From Nepenthes gracilis (taxonomy: Eukaryota > Streptophyta > Magnoliopsida > Caryophyllales > Nepenthaceae), in NCBI GenBank assembly GCA_033239525.1, contig BSYO01000003.1:24598849-24662848 (forward strand): a DNA stretch of 64,000 nucleotides, written 5' to 3'. Of the stretch, positions 23,996 to 34,581 are shown piece after piece. The position numbers and the translations under genes were made by a program. Position 1 is the stretch's first letter. Each line of letters begins with the position of its first letter. Under the pieces are notes generated by a model. That model was not told the DNA's origin. It did not search any database and was given only the letters and a program-made list of their open reading frames with translations.

Positions 23996-25412
23996 GTTTA
24001 TCTTTTCTTGAATATTAAAAGTAAATAAAAAAACTCATAATATCAGACATATAGAAAATTAGTGGAGTAGTTGTGTTGATTACATTTTTGGATAACTGAG
24101 TTTTTAATTATTAAATTGAGTGCTGGAAATGTTTGTGATATATTTTAAGATGTTCTTTTTGTAATTTTGGTACTGTTGTTATTCTTTTGAGGTAGGAAGA
24201 GTGTATATGTATACTTCTTTTGTATTGTAAGTTAGTAAGCCCAAATTTAGATGGATGGAGTATTTTCTTGAATTTTTGGTATAATTTGCAGGTCTTGTGA
24301 TGAGATTACCAGGCATTAGCAATATCTCTCTTTTCCGACAAGGTGTTTAGAGACCCCATGTTGGAGTCATGAAATGTTGTGACGGTTTTGGACCCTGTTT
24401 GTTGTTGGATGATGTTTTATTCTTTTTGGGATTGGATTTTTATTATTGCTCAGGTTTTATATTTGTTCGACGTTTGTGTTACAACCGGACTTTTACCGAT
24501 TTTTGATTTGGACACGGGACGTCACAATAATTGTGTACAACTTATGAACGACACTAAAAGAAGCAACTTATCGGCTTTATCAATTGAATACCAAACACAT
24601 AGCTGTTGACACAAGATATCATTACCCGAAAGCTTTTCAGCTCCTCCACAATAAAGTACTAATGCCGGTGCCACCATTGACACAAAGTGACTTGTATCAT
24701 AAAATGTTGTCTACGCTTTATTAAAATAAACGGAGGCTAAATATATGATATTTTAATATTTTGTAGTTTTACAGCAAATTTGATAATGTATTGTTCTTTT
24801 TGTAATTGATATAGGTGCTGATAGATTATTGTGAGTGTATTTTTTTACATTCATGTTTTTGTCCATTGGTGTCTTTTTGGATATGTATGAGTGTTCCCAG
24901 ATCATGACTTATATTTTATCTACTTTATTTATCCTTTCTTATGACTAATAATATAGGATTTTAAGGTTTCAAGATATACTAGTCATATGATGATTATTAT
25001 GGTTTTATTGTGAATAAAGCTCTTGAAATAAGAACAATAATGTAAAAGTTACTTAAAAATTTTACAATCTATTTTATCTATTATCAAACTTAAAATAATA
25101 ATCTTTTTTAAAAATAATCTAATATCATGACAAATATTTGGAAAAAAATTATATATTTGGATAATATATTATCCATATATTTATTATAATACGATATTGT
25201 TGGCGTTTATAGATTTATGTGATGTTACAAAATTAGAATTTTTTTTAAAAGTAGCTAAAGAATATCTTCTACAAAGATATTACTCAATGCTTGCTTTGTT
25301 TCACAATGTTACTTATCTATCAAGTGGAAGACCACAAGAATGATCTAGATACAATGCCCACATGTATTTGCATGCTATATTTTATGTATGCCTGTGTAAT
25401 TTTATATAACAA
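23996..25412. other. AT-rich intergenic DNA, no supported gene
   Basis: Frames here are short and low-complexity. Element 2 begins at 25413. Confidence 0.55.
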
Positions 25413-26650
25413 TGATGCATCTTTAGATCCGAACTTCGAACATATTCGGATGATCCTCTTGTCTTGGCTCTGGCTCCGTTTCCTGAGTTAGATCCTACAC
25501 ACCACTAAACAGAACAGGAGGTCAGCGTATTAGGCGGGAAGTAGTCCCATCAAAAATACTCCGACGCTCAAGTTAGTCAAACAGTGTTTAAAAGGAAGAA
25601 ATTGAAATTGAGAGATATATATATATATATAGAAAGAGTGTTTGTTCCAGATGTAAGAGAGACGTGAGGTCTTCTTGAATCTGGAAGGTGGGAAGGCAGT
25701 AAACGGCCGTGAGAGCTCGCCTGTTGCCTTAGGGTTTTTGGAGAACATGGGCGACAGAGAAGGCAGATCTCTGAGAGCACCCGTTCGTATTGCAGAGAGC
25801 GTATGCGGTTGAAAGTGTTGAAGGAAGCTTATGCAATTGGAAGCGTTGAAGAATGCGTAATTGAGAGCGTTGAAGAAAGCGTAATTGAGAGCGTTGATGA
25901 AAGCGTGCCCTAGATGGTGGATTCAGGGCTTCTTTTGTAGCTGAGAGGACGATCCTCCTTCTTTGGAAGGAGTGATTGCCTTTCTGATCTGCCGGCTGGC
26001 TTGCCTTCTGGAGCAGATGTCAGTTGCCAAGCTGATCGTGATTGTTTCCCTGTGAGGTGGCCAACAGCTTTCCAAGCCGTGCGCTTTCCTTCCGTGCATG
26101 TTTCCGTTGGAAAGCCTGTGCTGGCAAAGATTCGGAGTAAATCTAGCACCTTTCTTATATGGGAGGCGCCAATATTGCCAATATTCTTTTTGGTGCCAGT
26201 TGGGATCATAAAATATCCTTGGAAAGCCATCGCTGGCCTTTTGATGATTTGTGGGCCTAGACGGATCAGGCCCGTTACTGTAGAAGGGCTTATTAGGGCC
26301 CAACGAGCAAAATGCGGACTGTCAACGTTCGAGTTGACCGCCTGCGTGAGCGTTGGCCACCCTTGTGGAGGATGTCTGTTGTTAGCCGCCTGAAGGGCCA
26401 TGGGCCAAAGTGAGCCAGGCCCATTACTATAGAAAAGCCTCTTTGGGCCCAATGCGCATAAAGCGGACGGTCAACGTTTGAGTTGACCGTCTGCTGAAGA
26501 GTTGGCCGCCTGGACGATCAACGCCAATGTTGACCGTCCTGGGCTTTTTAGCTATTGGGCCTGTTTTTCAGTTGGGCCGACAATGTGTTGATCGTCGTTT
26601 TGGGCCTCCATTTATTTTCTAGGTCCAACTCATTCCTGGTATACCCATCA
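25413..26650 (-). repeat. Element 2 3' LTR
   Basis: 1238 bp, TGATGCATC to TACCCATCA. It contains a (TA)n tract near 25616-25631 that is shorter in the partner LTR. TTGACC/GGTCAA words cluster in its right third. The long minus-strand open frame at 26452-25910 is only LTR sequence. Confidence 0.92.
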
Positions 26651-26960
26651 CTAGCCCCCCATGCTGGTGGCCAGAAGTCTGAGCTCCAGTATGTTAATTA
26701 TGGGATGCCTTTCCTTACTTCGAGGATCTCGTGGAACTTCGTAAAAAGCTTGAAGGAGAGTTTGACCAGAATTGTTGACCGTTTTGGTCAATTCTGGAGC
26801 TCCAGAATTAATGACCGTCCTGGTCAATTCCGGAGAACTAGAATTGTTGACCGTCGTTGATCAATTCCGGAGAACTAGAATTGTTGACCGTCTTTGGTCA
26901 ATTCCGGAGCACTAAAGTTGTTGACCGTCTTGGTGATTCCTCGAGCACGGGGTGTTGGCC
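26319..26960. promoter_or_regulatory. Cluster of W-box-like TTGACC motifs
   Basis: At least twelve TTGACC or GGTCAA words occur in about 640 bp across the LTR edge and the region before the antisense ORF. TTGAC(C/T) is the core bound by plant WRKY factors. Part of the cluster is a 37-bp tandem array (26769-26960). Regulation by WRKY proteins is inference. Confidence 0.45.
26769..26960. repeat. About 37-bp tandem array between LTR and aORF
   Basis: Five to six units beginning near 26769, 26807, 26841, 26878 and 26915, with consensus GAATTGTTGACCGTC then GGTCAATTCCGGAG. Each unit carries facing TTGACC and GGTCAA words. Confidence 0.85.
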
Positions 26961-27024
26961 CGTCTTAGTCGATTTTAGTAGCGTTTTTACGCGAGGTCTT
27001 TAGCGGTTTTACAGTAGAGTGCGA

Positions 27025-27115
27025 CACGTGTCTCCCTTTGGTTGGGCGGAGATCCTGGTCATTAATGCGCCAGAGATCCATCCTTTTACAGGGTCAAGTA
27101 GGGAGGTGACACGTG
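27025..27115 (+). promoter_or_regulatory. Two CACGTG G-boxes upstream of element 2 aORF
   Basis: ACACGTGTC occurs at 27024-27032 and 27109-27117, 150-250 bp before the ATG at 27270. Element 1 aORF copies have the same CACGTGTC at 6785 and 7805. G-boxes bind plant bZIP and bHLH factors; use here is inferred. Confidence 0.4.
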
Positions 27116-27269
27116 TCAGGACTGACGGCGTCCTTAATTAGGGATTTCATACTTGGCGCTTAAGTTTCCCTTTTGTATTTTTGAAATCATTTACGCCTTC
27201 AACTCGTTGTCTTCTTCCTTCTCGTTTCTTAGACAAGCCTTCCAAAAGAACCTTGGCTTTTGCTCGATC

Positions 27270-29088
27270 ATGGCTTCTGTTGCAGACTTCTCATCCGCCT
27301 TGAGAGAAAACGACATAAAGGTATTGTGCGTTGAGTTCAATATCCCAAGGAGATGGCCTGGAGGATTCCGGACAAGGACGACAAAGCCTTTGCCCCACCG
27401 GAGGGGTACATTACCGTTTACGAGGCTCATCTAAGGAGCGGCCTCCGCCTGCCGTTGTCGGAGGAACTAGAATCAATTATAAAGGCTCTGCGAGTTCCCA
27501 TCGCCCAGCTTCACGCCAACGCCGTGAGGTATCTCTGCACTTTCTGTATTTTTTTTCGGAAGCTTGGCCAGAAGTTTAGGATATCTGGCGTTAGGGTTGT
27601 GTTCAAATTGAATCAGGGGGGAGAGTGGATATCACTCACTCCCCGTTCCGGAATAAAAATCAGTACGGCCATTCACGACTCACTGAAGAACTGAAAAAAT
27701 CGGTTCTTCTTCATGAAGGTGGGGGAGAAATGGCCTCTTGCGAGGAGTTGGGGCGAGATTCCGGAGGCGTACTTTGGTACGCCGTCTGCGGCGGAGTGTG
27801 CCGCCTACGCATGGCTAACCAAGGCCATACAGCAAACCCTGATGAGTTCAAGAGGGACTTCTTGGTCTCCCCGGCGGAGTCCAAGAAGGTCAACTGGGGG
27901 CCGCCATCACCTGTTCAGAAACCAAGCCCTCCGGTTATGATGATGAACCCGACGGACTCAAAGAGTGTGATCATCCGCTCAGGACACACAGAGGAGGAGG
28001 CTACTGAGAGGGTAATTGGGACGCCCTCCTCGTCTTCGTCTCAAATTGATTATGTGGCTGCGGGGATGCGGCGGATCCCAGCGGCACTCATCGGGTGCGG
28101 GAAGTTCATTGAAGACAAAGCTAGCGGAGGGCTGGAGTAGTCATCTGGCCGAGCACTGCGGCGAGGGTCGTCCCAGTATTGCTGGATGGAGTCTGCGGAG
28201 TAGCCAGCTCACGACATGGCTGAGGGCTCGAGAGTTTTTATTGTGGAGCCGTCAATGAGAGCTGATCCTCCAGCAGCCGCTCCAGAGGCAGCCAAGGGGA
28301 AGAGGCCTGCTGCGGCTGCTTCGGAGGCTGCGAGTGAGGAGTCCGTTGCTGCCGCTGATGATGATGATGAGTTTCTAGACTGCATTTTGGATAAGGCAGC
28401 GGCGAGCTTGGCGCGAGAGGATGCTCCTGGTTTGTCATCTCCTAGTCCACCGCCACACAGTTAACCGCTTGATTGGGCTGAGTCTAGAGTCCGAGCCAGT
28501 AAGGCCCTTGAGGAAGACTTACGAGGTATGATTTCAGTAAATGGCTTCCTTGTATTTTTTTCTTCCTCGTGTTTGTAACTCACACTTTGCTTTGGTCTTG
28601 CGCAGTCAAGAAGGTCGATCTTAGCTTTCTCCCAGGAAGTGGAGCAACGTGATTGCATCATTGCGGACCGGGAGGCTGAGATCTCCTGGTTGGAGGCCAA
28701 GCTGGCTGCCTCAGGAGGGGAGCTCCGTGAGTAGACCGCTGCTCTAAAGGTTGTCATGGCGGGCATGGAGGCAGAGAATGCTGAGTTGAAGGACGAGATC
28801 GCCCGCCTGAGGGAGGAGGAAGATTGACTTAAGGCGAGCAATAAACGTCTTTCCGATCGAGCCGCCGCCTCAGAGAACGAGTTGGCCATTCGGATTAGCC
28901 CCCATGAGATCGGGGGCGCACTGCACGCCCGGCTGTTGGAGGGGCTCAACATTGGACAGCGCGTTATACGGTTAATCGATCTTGACTTTCCAGTTGAGTT
29001 TATCAATCAGAGCAACCGCACAGAGCAACGCAAGGAAGACTTGGTGGGAGAGCCCCGAGACAGCCAAGGTGGTCCGCCGCCTATATAG
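27270..29088 (+). pseudogene. Element 2 antisense ORF (Transposase_28-like, two exons)
   Basis: ATG 27270 begins MASVADFSSALRENDIKVL. After a one-base frameshift near 27350 the domain continues as PPEGYITVYEAHLRSGLRLP, NAVRYLCTFCIFFRKLG and GEWISLTPRSG, then a stop replaces Trp (N*KNRFFF). A further shift leads to a Ser/Pro/Ala-rich acidic middle (DDDDEFLDCILDKAA). An intron fits at 28526-28605 (GAG/GTATGA to TTGCGCAG). Exon 2 is Glu/Ala-rich and likely coiled coil (REAEISWLEAKLAA, then MEAENAELKDEIARLREEED) and ends at 29088. AATAAA at 29148-29153 could be its poly(A) signal. The N-terminal family is Transposase_28 as I recall it; function unknown. At least two shifts and several stops make it a pseudogene. 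Confidence 0.8.
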
Positions 29089-29147
29089 CCTTCTGCACTT
29101 CTTTTGCGCTTTTGGGACTTGTGTAAATTGTAATATACTTTTTGAGC

Positions 29148-29153
29148 AATAAA
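29148..29153 (+). terminator. Candidate poly(A) signal of aORF
   Basis: AATAAA 60 bp after the aORF stop, in a T-rich 3' UTR-like stretch. Element 3 has GAATAAGA at about 42899 in the same position. Confidence 0.4.
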
Positions 29154-29626
29154 AGGGAAATTCTTTTCAACCTGGTGTCCATTGTCTTTATTACTTTGCG
29201 TTTGTGTGGATCATTGCATTAGGCGGCCAACCTGGTTGGCCGGTGACCGTTGCTTGGTTGCCTAATGAGCTAAGTCCCTAAGCTTGGCAGATGGTTATGT
29301 TAGCCAGCCTTGCGGTGCTGTCCAAGTGGAAACTTGGGCAGTCAGCATTGGAGAAAAATGTTCCTCGCCGTTGTTCAATCACAGTACCCTTTTGTTGAGA
29401 GGGTTATTGCGTGGGGCGGCCAACCTGGCTGGCTGGCTACCTAAGATATAAGATCCTTAAGCTCGGTAGATGGTTGTGTTCACCAACCCGGTGGCGCCGT
29501 GCAAGTGATGACTTGGGCAGCCAATGTTGGAGAAAAAATATTTCTCCCTTCGACCGTCGTTGACTGACGTTGCTACTCCCCGAGAGGAGGTCGGCGCGTG
29601 TGCTATACTTGCCCCCTAAGGTTTTT
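29154..29626. other. Element 2 spacer between aORF and tandem array
   Basis: No ORF of note. It holds two diverged copies of a block containing GCGGCCAACCTGG (29223 and 29416), followed by AAGCT(T/C)GG near 29281 and 29460 and TGTTGGAGAAAAA-type words near 29350 and 29525, that is, a roughly 185-bp duplication. Confidence 0.5.
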
Positions 29627-29880
29627 AGACTGCTATCGGGCCACTTGGATGACCAAGGTTTAGTACGACCGCTATCGGGCCGCTCGGATAACCGAGGTTT
29701 AGACCGCTTACGGGCCACTTGGATGACCAAGGTTTCAGACCGCTCATGGGCCACCTGGATGACCAGAATTTTAGACCGCTCATAGGCCACTTGGATAACA
29801 AGGGTTTTAGACCGCTCATGGGTCACCTGGATCACCAGAGTTTCAGACCGCTCATAGGCCCCCTGGATGACCAGGGTTTA
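29627..29880. repeat. 36-bp tandem array, seven units
   Basis: Units start at about 29627, 29663, 29701, 29737, 29773, 29809 and 29845, with consensus AGACCGCTCATGGGCCAC then TGGATGACCAGGGTTT. Because 36 is a multiple of three, the minus strand encodes a 12-residue repeat (HERSKTLVIQVA). It lies past the integrase stop, so coding use is doubtful. Confidence 0.9.
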
Positions 29881-30062
29881 ACGAGAGGGTGAAAACTCTC
29901 CCGACTTAGGGGCAGTCTAGGTCGGGTAAACCTGCAAGGCAAATACAGTATACATGCACACAAAAACTATGATTCTATATGCTAAGTAAACTTTTTATTT
30001 TACCAAATTAAAGCAAGCATGCAAATGAATGCACACAAGTGGGCGAGTGCATACCTAGGTTT

Positions 30063-31295
30063 TTATTGGAAGTACCGCTTGAGGTGGGTCGCATTTCACG
30101 TTCGTGGGACCAACTTTCCGTCCTGGTTTCGGAGTTTGTATGCTCCGTTTCGCAAGACGGCGGAGATAGGGAAGGGTCCCTCCCAGTTGGGAGAGAGCTT
30201 GTTGCGGCCGGCCAGCTTGCCTGTGGCCTCGACGCCTCGTAGGACCAAGTCTCCAACGTCGAACTGCCGGGCTTTCACCTTTTTGTTGTAGTACCGGGCA
30301 ATTTGGTGTTTGTATGCTGCTGTCCGTATTCTGACGGCGTCGCGGGCTTCCTCTAGCAAGTTTAAGTGCTCCCTGATTTTCTAGGAGTTGGTCTGTGGGT
30401 CGAAAGACTCCACCCTGAGACTCAAAAGCCCGATCTCGATCGGGATTACTGCCTTAGTCCCGTAACAGAGGCTGAAGGATGTCTCGCGCGTTGGTTCCTT
30501 CGGGGTTGTTCGATAAGACCAGAGAACGGAAGGGAGCTCGTCAACCCAAGAGCCCCCAGCGTCCTCCAGCTTAGTCTTTAGCCCGTGGAGCAGCGTGCGG
30601 TTTGTAACCTTCACCTGCCCATTGCCCTGAGGGTATGCCACCGAAGTGTAGACCAGCTTGATCCCAAGGCTGATGCAATACTTGGTGAAGCGTTTCCCCG
30701 TAAATTGGGTCCCGTTGTCGATCACTACGACCTTTGAGACGCCAAACCTGCAGACAATGCTCTGACGGAGAATTTCCAGCGCATTGTGTTCCGTGATTTT
30801 TGCTAGCGGGGCTGCTTCGACCCACTTGGTGAAGTAGTCGATGCCCACGATGATGAACTTTCATTGCCCCGTGGCGATGGGAAATGGGCCGAGATTATCG
30901 ATCCCCCATTGCGCGAAGGGCCACGGAGCCTGTAGTGACTTCAGGTCAGCGGACGGCCGGTGGTGAAGGTTGCCGTGAAGCTGACAACTCTCACATTTCT
31001 TTATAAACTCAAGCGCGTCCTTTTTCATTGAGGGCCAATAATTGCCCTACCGCATGATCTTGAAGGCCAGATTTTTTCCGCCTACGTGTGATCCACAGAT
31101 TAAGAGGTGAACCTTACTCAACGCGTAGTCCGCCTCCTCTGGAGATAGGCAGCGAAGATACGGAGTTGAGTATTCGCGGCGATACAGCCGCCCCTCGACT
31201 ATCGTGTACCAGCCAGCTGTCTTTTTGATTCGCTTAGCCTTTTCGGCGTCCTCTGGGAGTGATCCGTTAGCCAAGTATCTAAGATAGGGTGTCAT
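30063..31295 (-). pseudogene. Element 2 integrase region
   Basis: Reading down the minus strand: RCLSPEEADYALSKVHL and a degraded HHCC zinc-finger region (31295-30850), the core with first Asp in GIDYFTKWVEAAPLAKITEH, second Asp in VVIDNGTQFTG, then YPQGNGQVKVTNRTLLHG. The catalytic Glu expected in GQVEVTNRT is Lys. The C-terminal part follows as KVKARQFDVGDLVLR and LSPNWEGPFPI, ending VPRT*NATHLKRYFQ with TGA in place of Trp and a natural TAA at 30063-30065. A stop also falls between the core and C-terminal frames near 30380. The lost Glu makes the enzyme inactive. Confidence 0.88.
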
Positions 31296-32307
31296 CCAGT
31301 TTTTCGTCTCGAAAATCTACATTGCCTCCTATTTCTCAATGCTTGGAGCATTCAGAATCTCCCGCATGTCTCTCGAATATTGTTCTGGGTTTTCGGCGGC
31401 TCTCCAGCCAACCAGTGCCTTCCGTTTTTTAGTTTCGAGCGTGAACCGGGGGTAAGCTTGTGAAGCCTAGACTAGGCCTCCTCTCGCCGCTTTAACTAAG
31501 TACTTGGCCAAGCGATGGTTGTTTGCCTCAAAGCCCCCGTTAACCTAGTTGACGATCAGTTCGGAGTCGCTGTACACCGCCAACCTCTTGGCAGAGCATT
31601 CCTTTACTAATTGTAAGCCGGCTAGCAGGGCTTCGTACTCGGCGACGTTGTTGGTCGCTGGGAAGTCAAGTTTAAGGGAATGCTTAACCTCGAATCCATT
31701 AGGGGTCGTGAGGACCACCCTACTCCGCTGACACTGTCCGTGGATGATCCGTCCACGTAGAGTGTCCATTCTGGGACCTCGTCTGGTTGTCCTGCATTTT
31801 CAGCGGGCTGTTCCTCTTGAATTGGGGTCGTGGTCTCAACAATAAAGTCAGCCAGAGCCTGTGCTTTTATGGCAGGTTTGGGCTTGAATTCGATGTCGAA
31901 CTCGCCCAATTCGATAGCCTACTTTACCAGCCGTCCCGAAACGTCTGGTTTCTGGAGTATGCCTTTTAGCGGCTGGTCAGTGAGGACCACTATGGGATGT
32001 GCCTGAAAGCATGGCCTCAATTTCCGTACTGCGAAGATAAGTGCTAGGGCCATTTTTTCAGCGCGCGGATAGCGCATTTCTAGGCCGGTCAATGTTTTGC
32101 TCACATAGTAGACCGGCTGCTGGGTATCGGATTTCTGGCACACGAGAACGGAGCTGAGGGATACTTCTGAAACCGCCATGTAAAGGTACAGCTCCTCACC
32201 GTCTTTGGGTGATTCTAGCAATGGTGGGCTGGCCAGATACTGTTTCAATTCATTGAAGGCGGTCTGACAATCAGCCGTCCACTAAAATCCGTTGGATTTT
32301 GTCCCTC
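31296..32307 (-). pseudogene. Element 2 RNase H and archaeal-type RNase H
   Basis: Frame 32248-31919 carries the RNase H following RT (KQYLASPPLLESPKDGEELY, then YYVSKTLTG and KLRPCFQAHPIVVLTDQPLK). A stop precedes the linker EFDIEFKPKPAIKAQALADF (31909 on). The second RNase H begins WTLYVDGSSTDSVSG and, after a frameshift near 31730, continues NNVAEYEALLAGLQLVKECS, AKRLAVYSDSELIV. A second, archaeal-like RNase H between RNase H and integrase is a known mark of Tat elements. D in YVDGSS, E in AEYEALL and D in YSDSE are the expected active-site residues and all are present. Stops at several sites break the frame. Confidence 0.85.
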
Positions 32308-32973
32308 TTAGGGCCTTAAAGAAGGGCTGGTACTTGTCACAGGACGAGGAAGCGGAACAAAGGCTGCCGGCCCTTGATCAATCGCCGGGGCGTCTTTGGC
32401 GTTTCGTGGGGGAGCGATGTCAGCGAGGGTCTTGATCTTTTCTGGGTTTGCCTCGATTCCCCTCTGGAAGACGATGAAACCCAAGAACTTTCCAGAGGCT
32501 ACCCCGAAGACGCATTTGGCTGGATTCAGTTTCATTTGGTGCTGGCGGAGCACCTCAAATGATTCTTCCAAGTCACGTATGTGGTCGCCAGTGACTCTAC
32601 TCTTGACGAGCATGTCGTCGACGTAGACCTCCATGTTGCGACCAATCTGTTTTTCGAACATCTTGTTGACCAGTCGCTGATAAGTTGCTCCAGCATTTTT
32701 CAGTCCGAAGAGCATCACTTTGTAGCAGTAGGTGCCCTGGTCCGTCGTGAACGATGTATGCTCATCGTCCTTCGAACTCATTCGAATCTGGTTGTAACCC
32801 GAATAGGCGTCCATGAAGCTGAGTAGTTCATGTCCAGCTGTGGAGTCAACCAGTAGGTGAATCCTTGGCAAGGTAAAACTGTCTTTCGAGCATGCCTTGT
32901 TGACTTCTGTAAAATCGACGCAATTCACCATTTTCCGTTGCTCTTTTTTACCATGACGACATTTGAAAGCCAA
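32308..32973 (-). pseudogene. Element 2 reverse transcriptase palm
   Basis: The minus-strand frame contains CVDFTEVNKACSKDSFTLPR, MDAYSGYNQIRMS, TYCYKVMLFGLKNAGATYQR, and the catalytic box MEVYVDDMLVKS, followed by AKCVFGVASGKFLGF. The YVDD aspartates are intact. It overlaps the upstream frame (33815-32925) with a frameshift near 32930-32960, between MVKKSNGKW and CVDFTEVN, and a later shift after GIEANPEKIKTLADIAPPRN. It is part of a polyprotein that would copy element RNA into DNA in cytoplasmic particles. Confidence 0.9.
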
Positions 32974-33815
32974 TCTGGGTACTGGACTTCTTTAATGAAC
33001 CCAGCGTCCAATAGCTTTTTAACCTCCTCTCGGATAACAATCAGCTTCTCTGTGGAGTGGTTTCTCCGCTTCTGCTTGATCGGCTTACGGCCAGGATCGA
33101 GGCCCAACTTGTGGACCATCACCTCAGCCGAAATCTCGGGCATGTCTGCGGGAGTCCATGCGAACAAGTCAGCGTTCCGTTGCAGGAACGCAATCAGTTC
33201 AGTGCGTAGTGTGCCAGTGAGTGAGCCGCTAATCTGCACACACTTCTCCGGTTTCTTCGAATTTAGTGGGACCAGATGTGTGGCTTTACCGGACTGCGCT
33301 TGCTGCAGGGTGGTCTCATCTCGATGATCAAGTTCTCCCACCGTGCTAGTGCTGCCACTCGGGGCAATCTGGGACATGTAGCATGTCAGTCCGATTATTT
33401 GGTCATCCAACACCTCTCCCACACCGTAAGGTGTCAAGAACTTCATTTTGAGGTACGGAATGGAGGTGACCACCCCAAAAGCTGTCAGGCACGGCCTGCA
33501 TAGTATCACGTTGTAAACAGAGGGTAGGTCAACCACTAGAAAGGTAAGTGTGCGACTCGCTGTTCTTGGATACGTTCCTAATGTTACTTCCAATTGAATG
33601 GTCCCTTGAACGAGCACTGATTCATTGTCAAGGCCGTATAGTGGGCCTTCAGAGGGTTTTAACTGGATTCTTTTTAGGCCTAACTTAAAGAAGGCATCGA
33701 AGTAAAGCAAATCTTTAGAACTTCTATTATCGATAAAGACTCGTTTCAGCTGGTAGTCCGAACTGCCGTCTGAAACGAGTGCTGATATAACAAGGGGGTC
33801 AGCATGGAGGGACAT
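32925..33815 (-). pseudogene. Element 2 protease and RT N-terminus
   Basis: The frame holds an aspartic protease of the retroviral type: HADPLVISALV, then VFIDNRSSKDLLYFDAFFKL, where the family has D(T/S/N)G-SS. Gly is Arg here, which should disable the enzyme. YGLDNESVLVQGTIQLEVTL and TLTFLVVDLPSVYNVILCRP follow. After a linker comes the RT N-terminal region FAWTPADMPEISAEVMVHKL, LDPGRKPIKQKRRN and LLDAGFIKEVQYPDWLSNVV. The frame joins the RT palm by a frameshift. Length and order match a Tat polyprotein. Confidence 0.88.
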
Positions 33816-34581
33816 TACATCGGTCGAGTCATTATCACTGAAGCTACCAGTATTGTCTACTGTGCGCTATTTTTTCCTCCCAGTCTGCTGCTCCTTGCTG
33901 TCTGCCGGGGTCTTGACAGGTCTGATGGTGACCATGTTAACCACCCCCACAGCAATCCTGTTCCGAGGTGGAGTCTGCTCCTCTCCCTCTTCGTCAGCTG
34001 CTCCTGAGTTCTGTCTAGGACCTCTAACAAACTTTGTGATGTGGCCTCTGCGAATCAGGTCCTCGATTTGCCTTTGCAGCGTCTTGCAGTCCTCAGTTGA
34101 ATGACCAGCAGAGCGATGAAAGTCACAGAGATTGACGATTTCCAGTCTTTCTTGATGGTTTGGGCCACTTCGGGAATTTTTCTCTACAAATACGCATGAG
34201 GACGTTGGCGCGCGTGTACTGCCGAGGTGTGGCCCAGGTGGGCCCATAGTCTCTGCGTTCGAGGCCCGGATCAACGCCTTCGCGCGAGAGTGTTCTCCGC
34301 CCATTGTACTTTCTGTTCCCTTCTCCAGGGAACGGCCGAGGTTGATCCGCCCGCTTTGGACGTTTTGCCTCGTTGGCCTCTTCTGCTGCAGCGTAAGCTC
34401 TGATAATGGATTCCGCATCGTTAAAGGTCTAAGAATTTTTGTGGGCAAGGTGCTTGAAAGAGTCACCGTAAGTAAGCATAGAGATGAAACTGCCCAGCTT
34501 CATTTCCTCTGTGATCCTGGAGATCCTTCTGGCCTCTGCCATGATGCGATCTAAGAATCGCCGCGGGTTCTCTCCCGATTT
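33816..34581 (-). pseudogene. Element 2 gag C-terminal part
   Basis: Frame 34466-33867 includes the Tat-type gag tail CDFHRSAGHSTEDCKTLQRQ with IEDLIRRGHITKFVRGPRQN, a zinc-knuckle-like C-x2-H motif family that follows capsid in this lineage. Flanking sequence is basic and Pro/Gln-rich. It lies between the capsid-like region (34582 up) and protease (33815 down), with stops at both joins. Confidence 0.82.

Noticed and set aside
25910..26452. 180-residue minus-strand frame, with a similar one at 35976-36392
   Set aside because: Both lie in the two LTR copies of element 2 and are similar only because LTRs are copies. No known LTR protein.
29627..29880. Repeats of CRISPR-like length (36 bp)
   Set aside because: Units are contiguous with no spacers, in a plant retrotransposon.
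32857..33327. 156-residue plus-strand frame
   Set aside because: Shadow of the protease/RT frame on the opposite strand.
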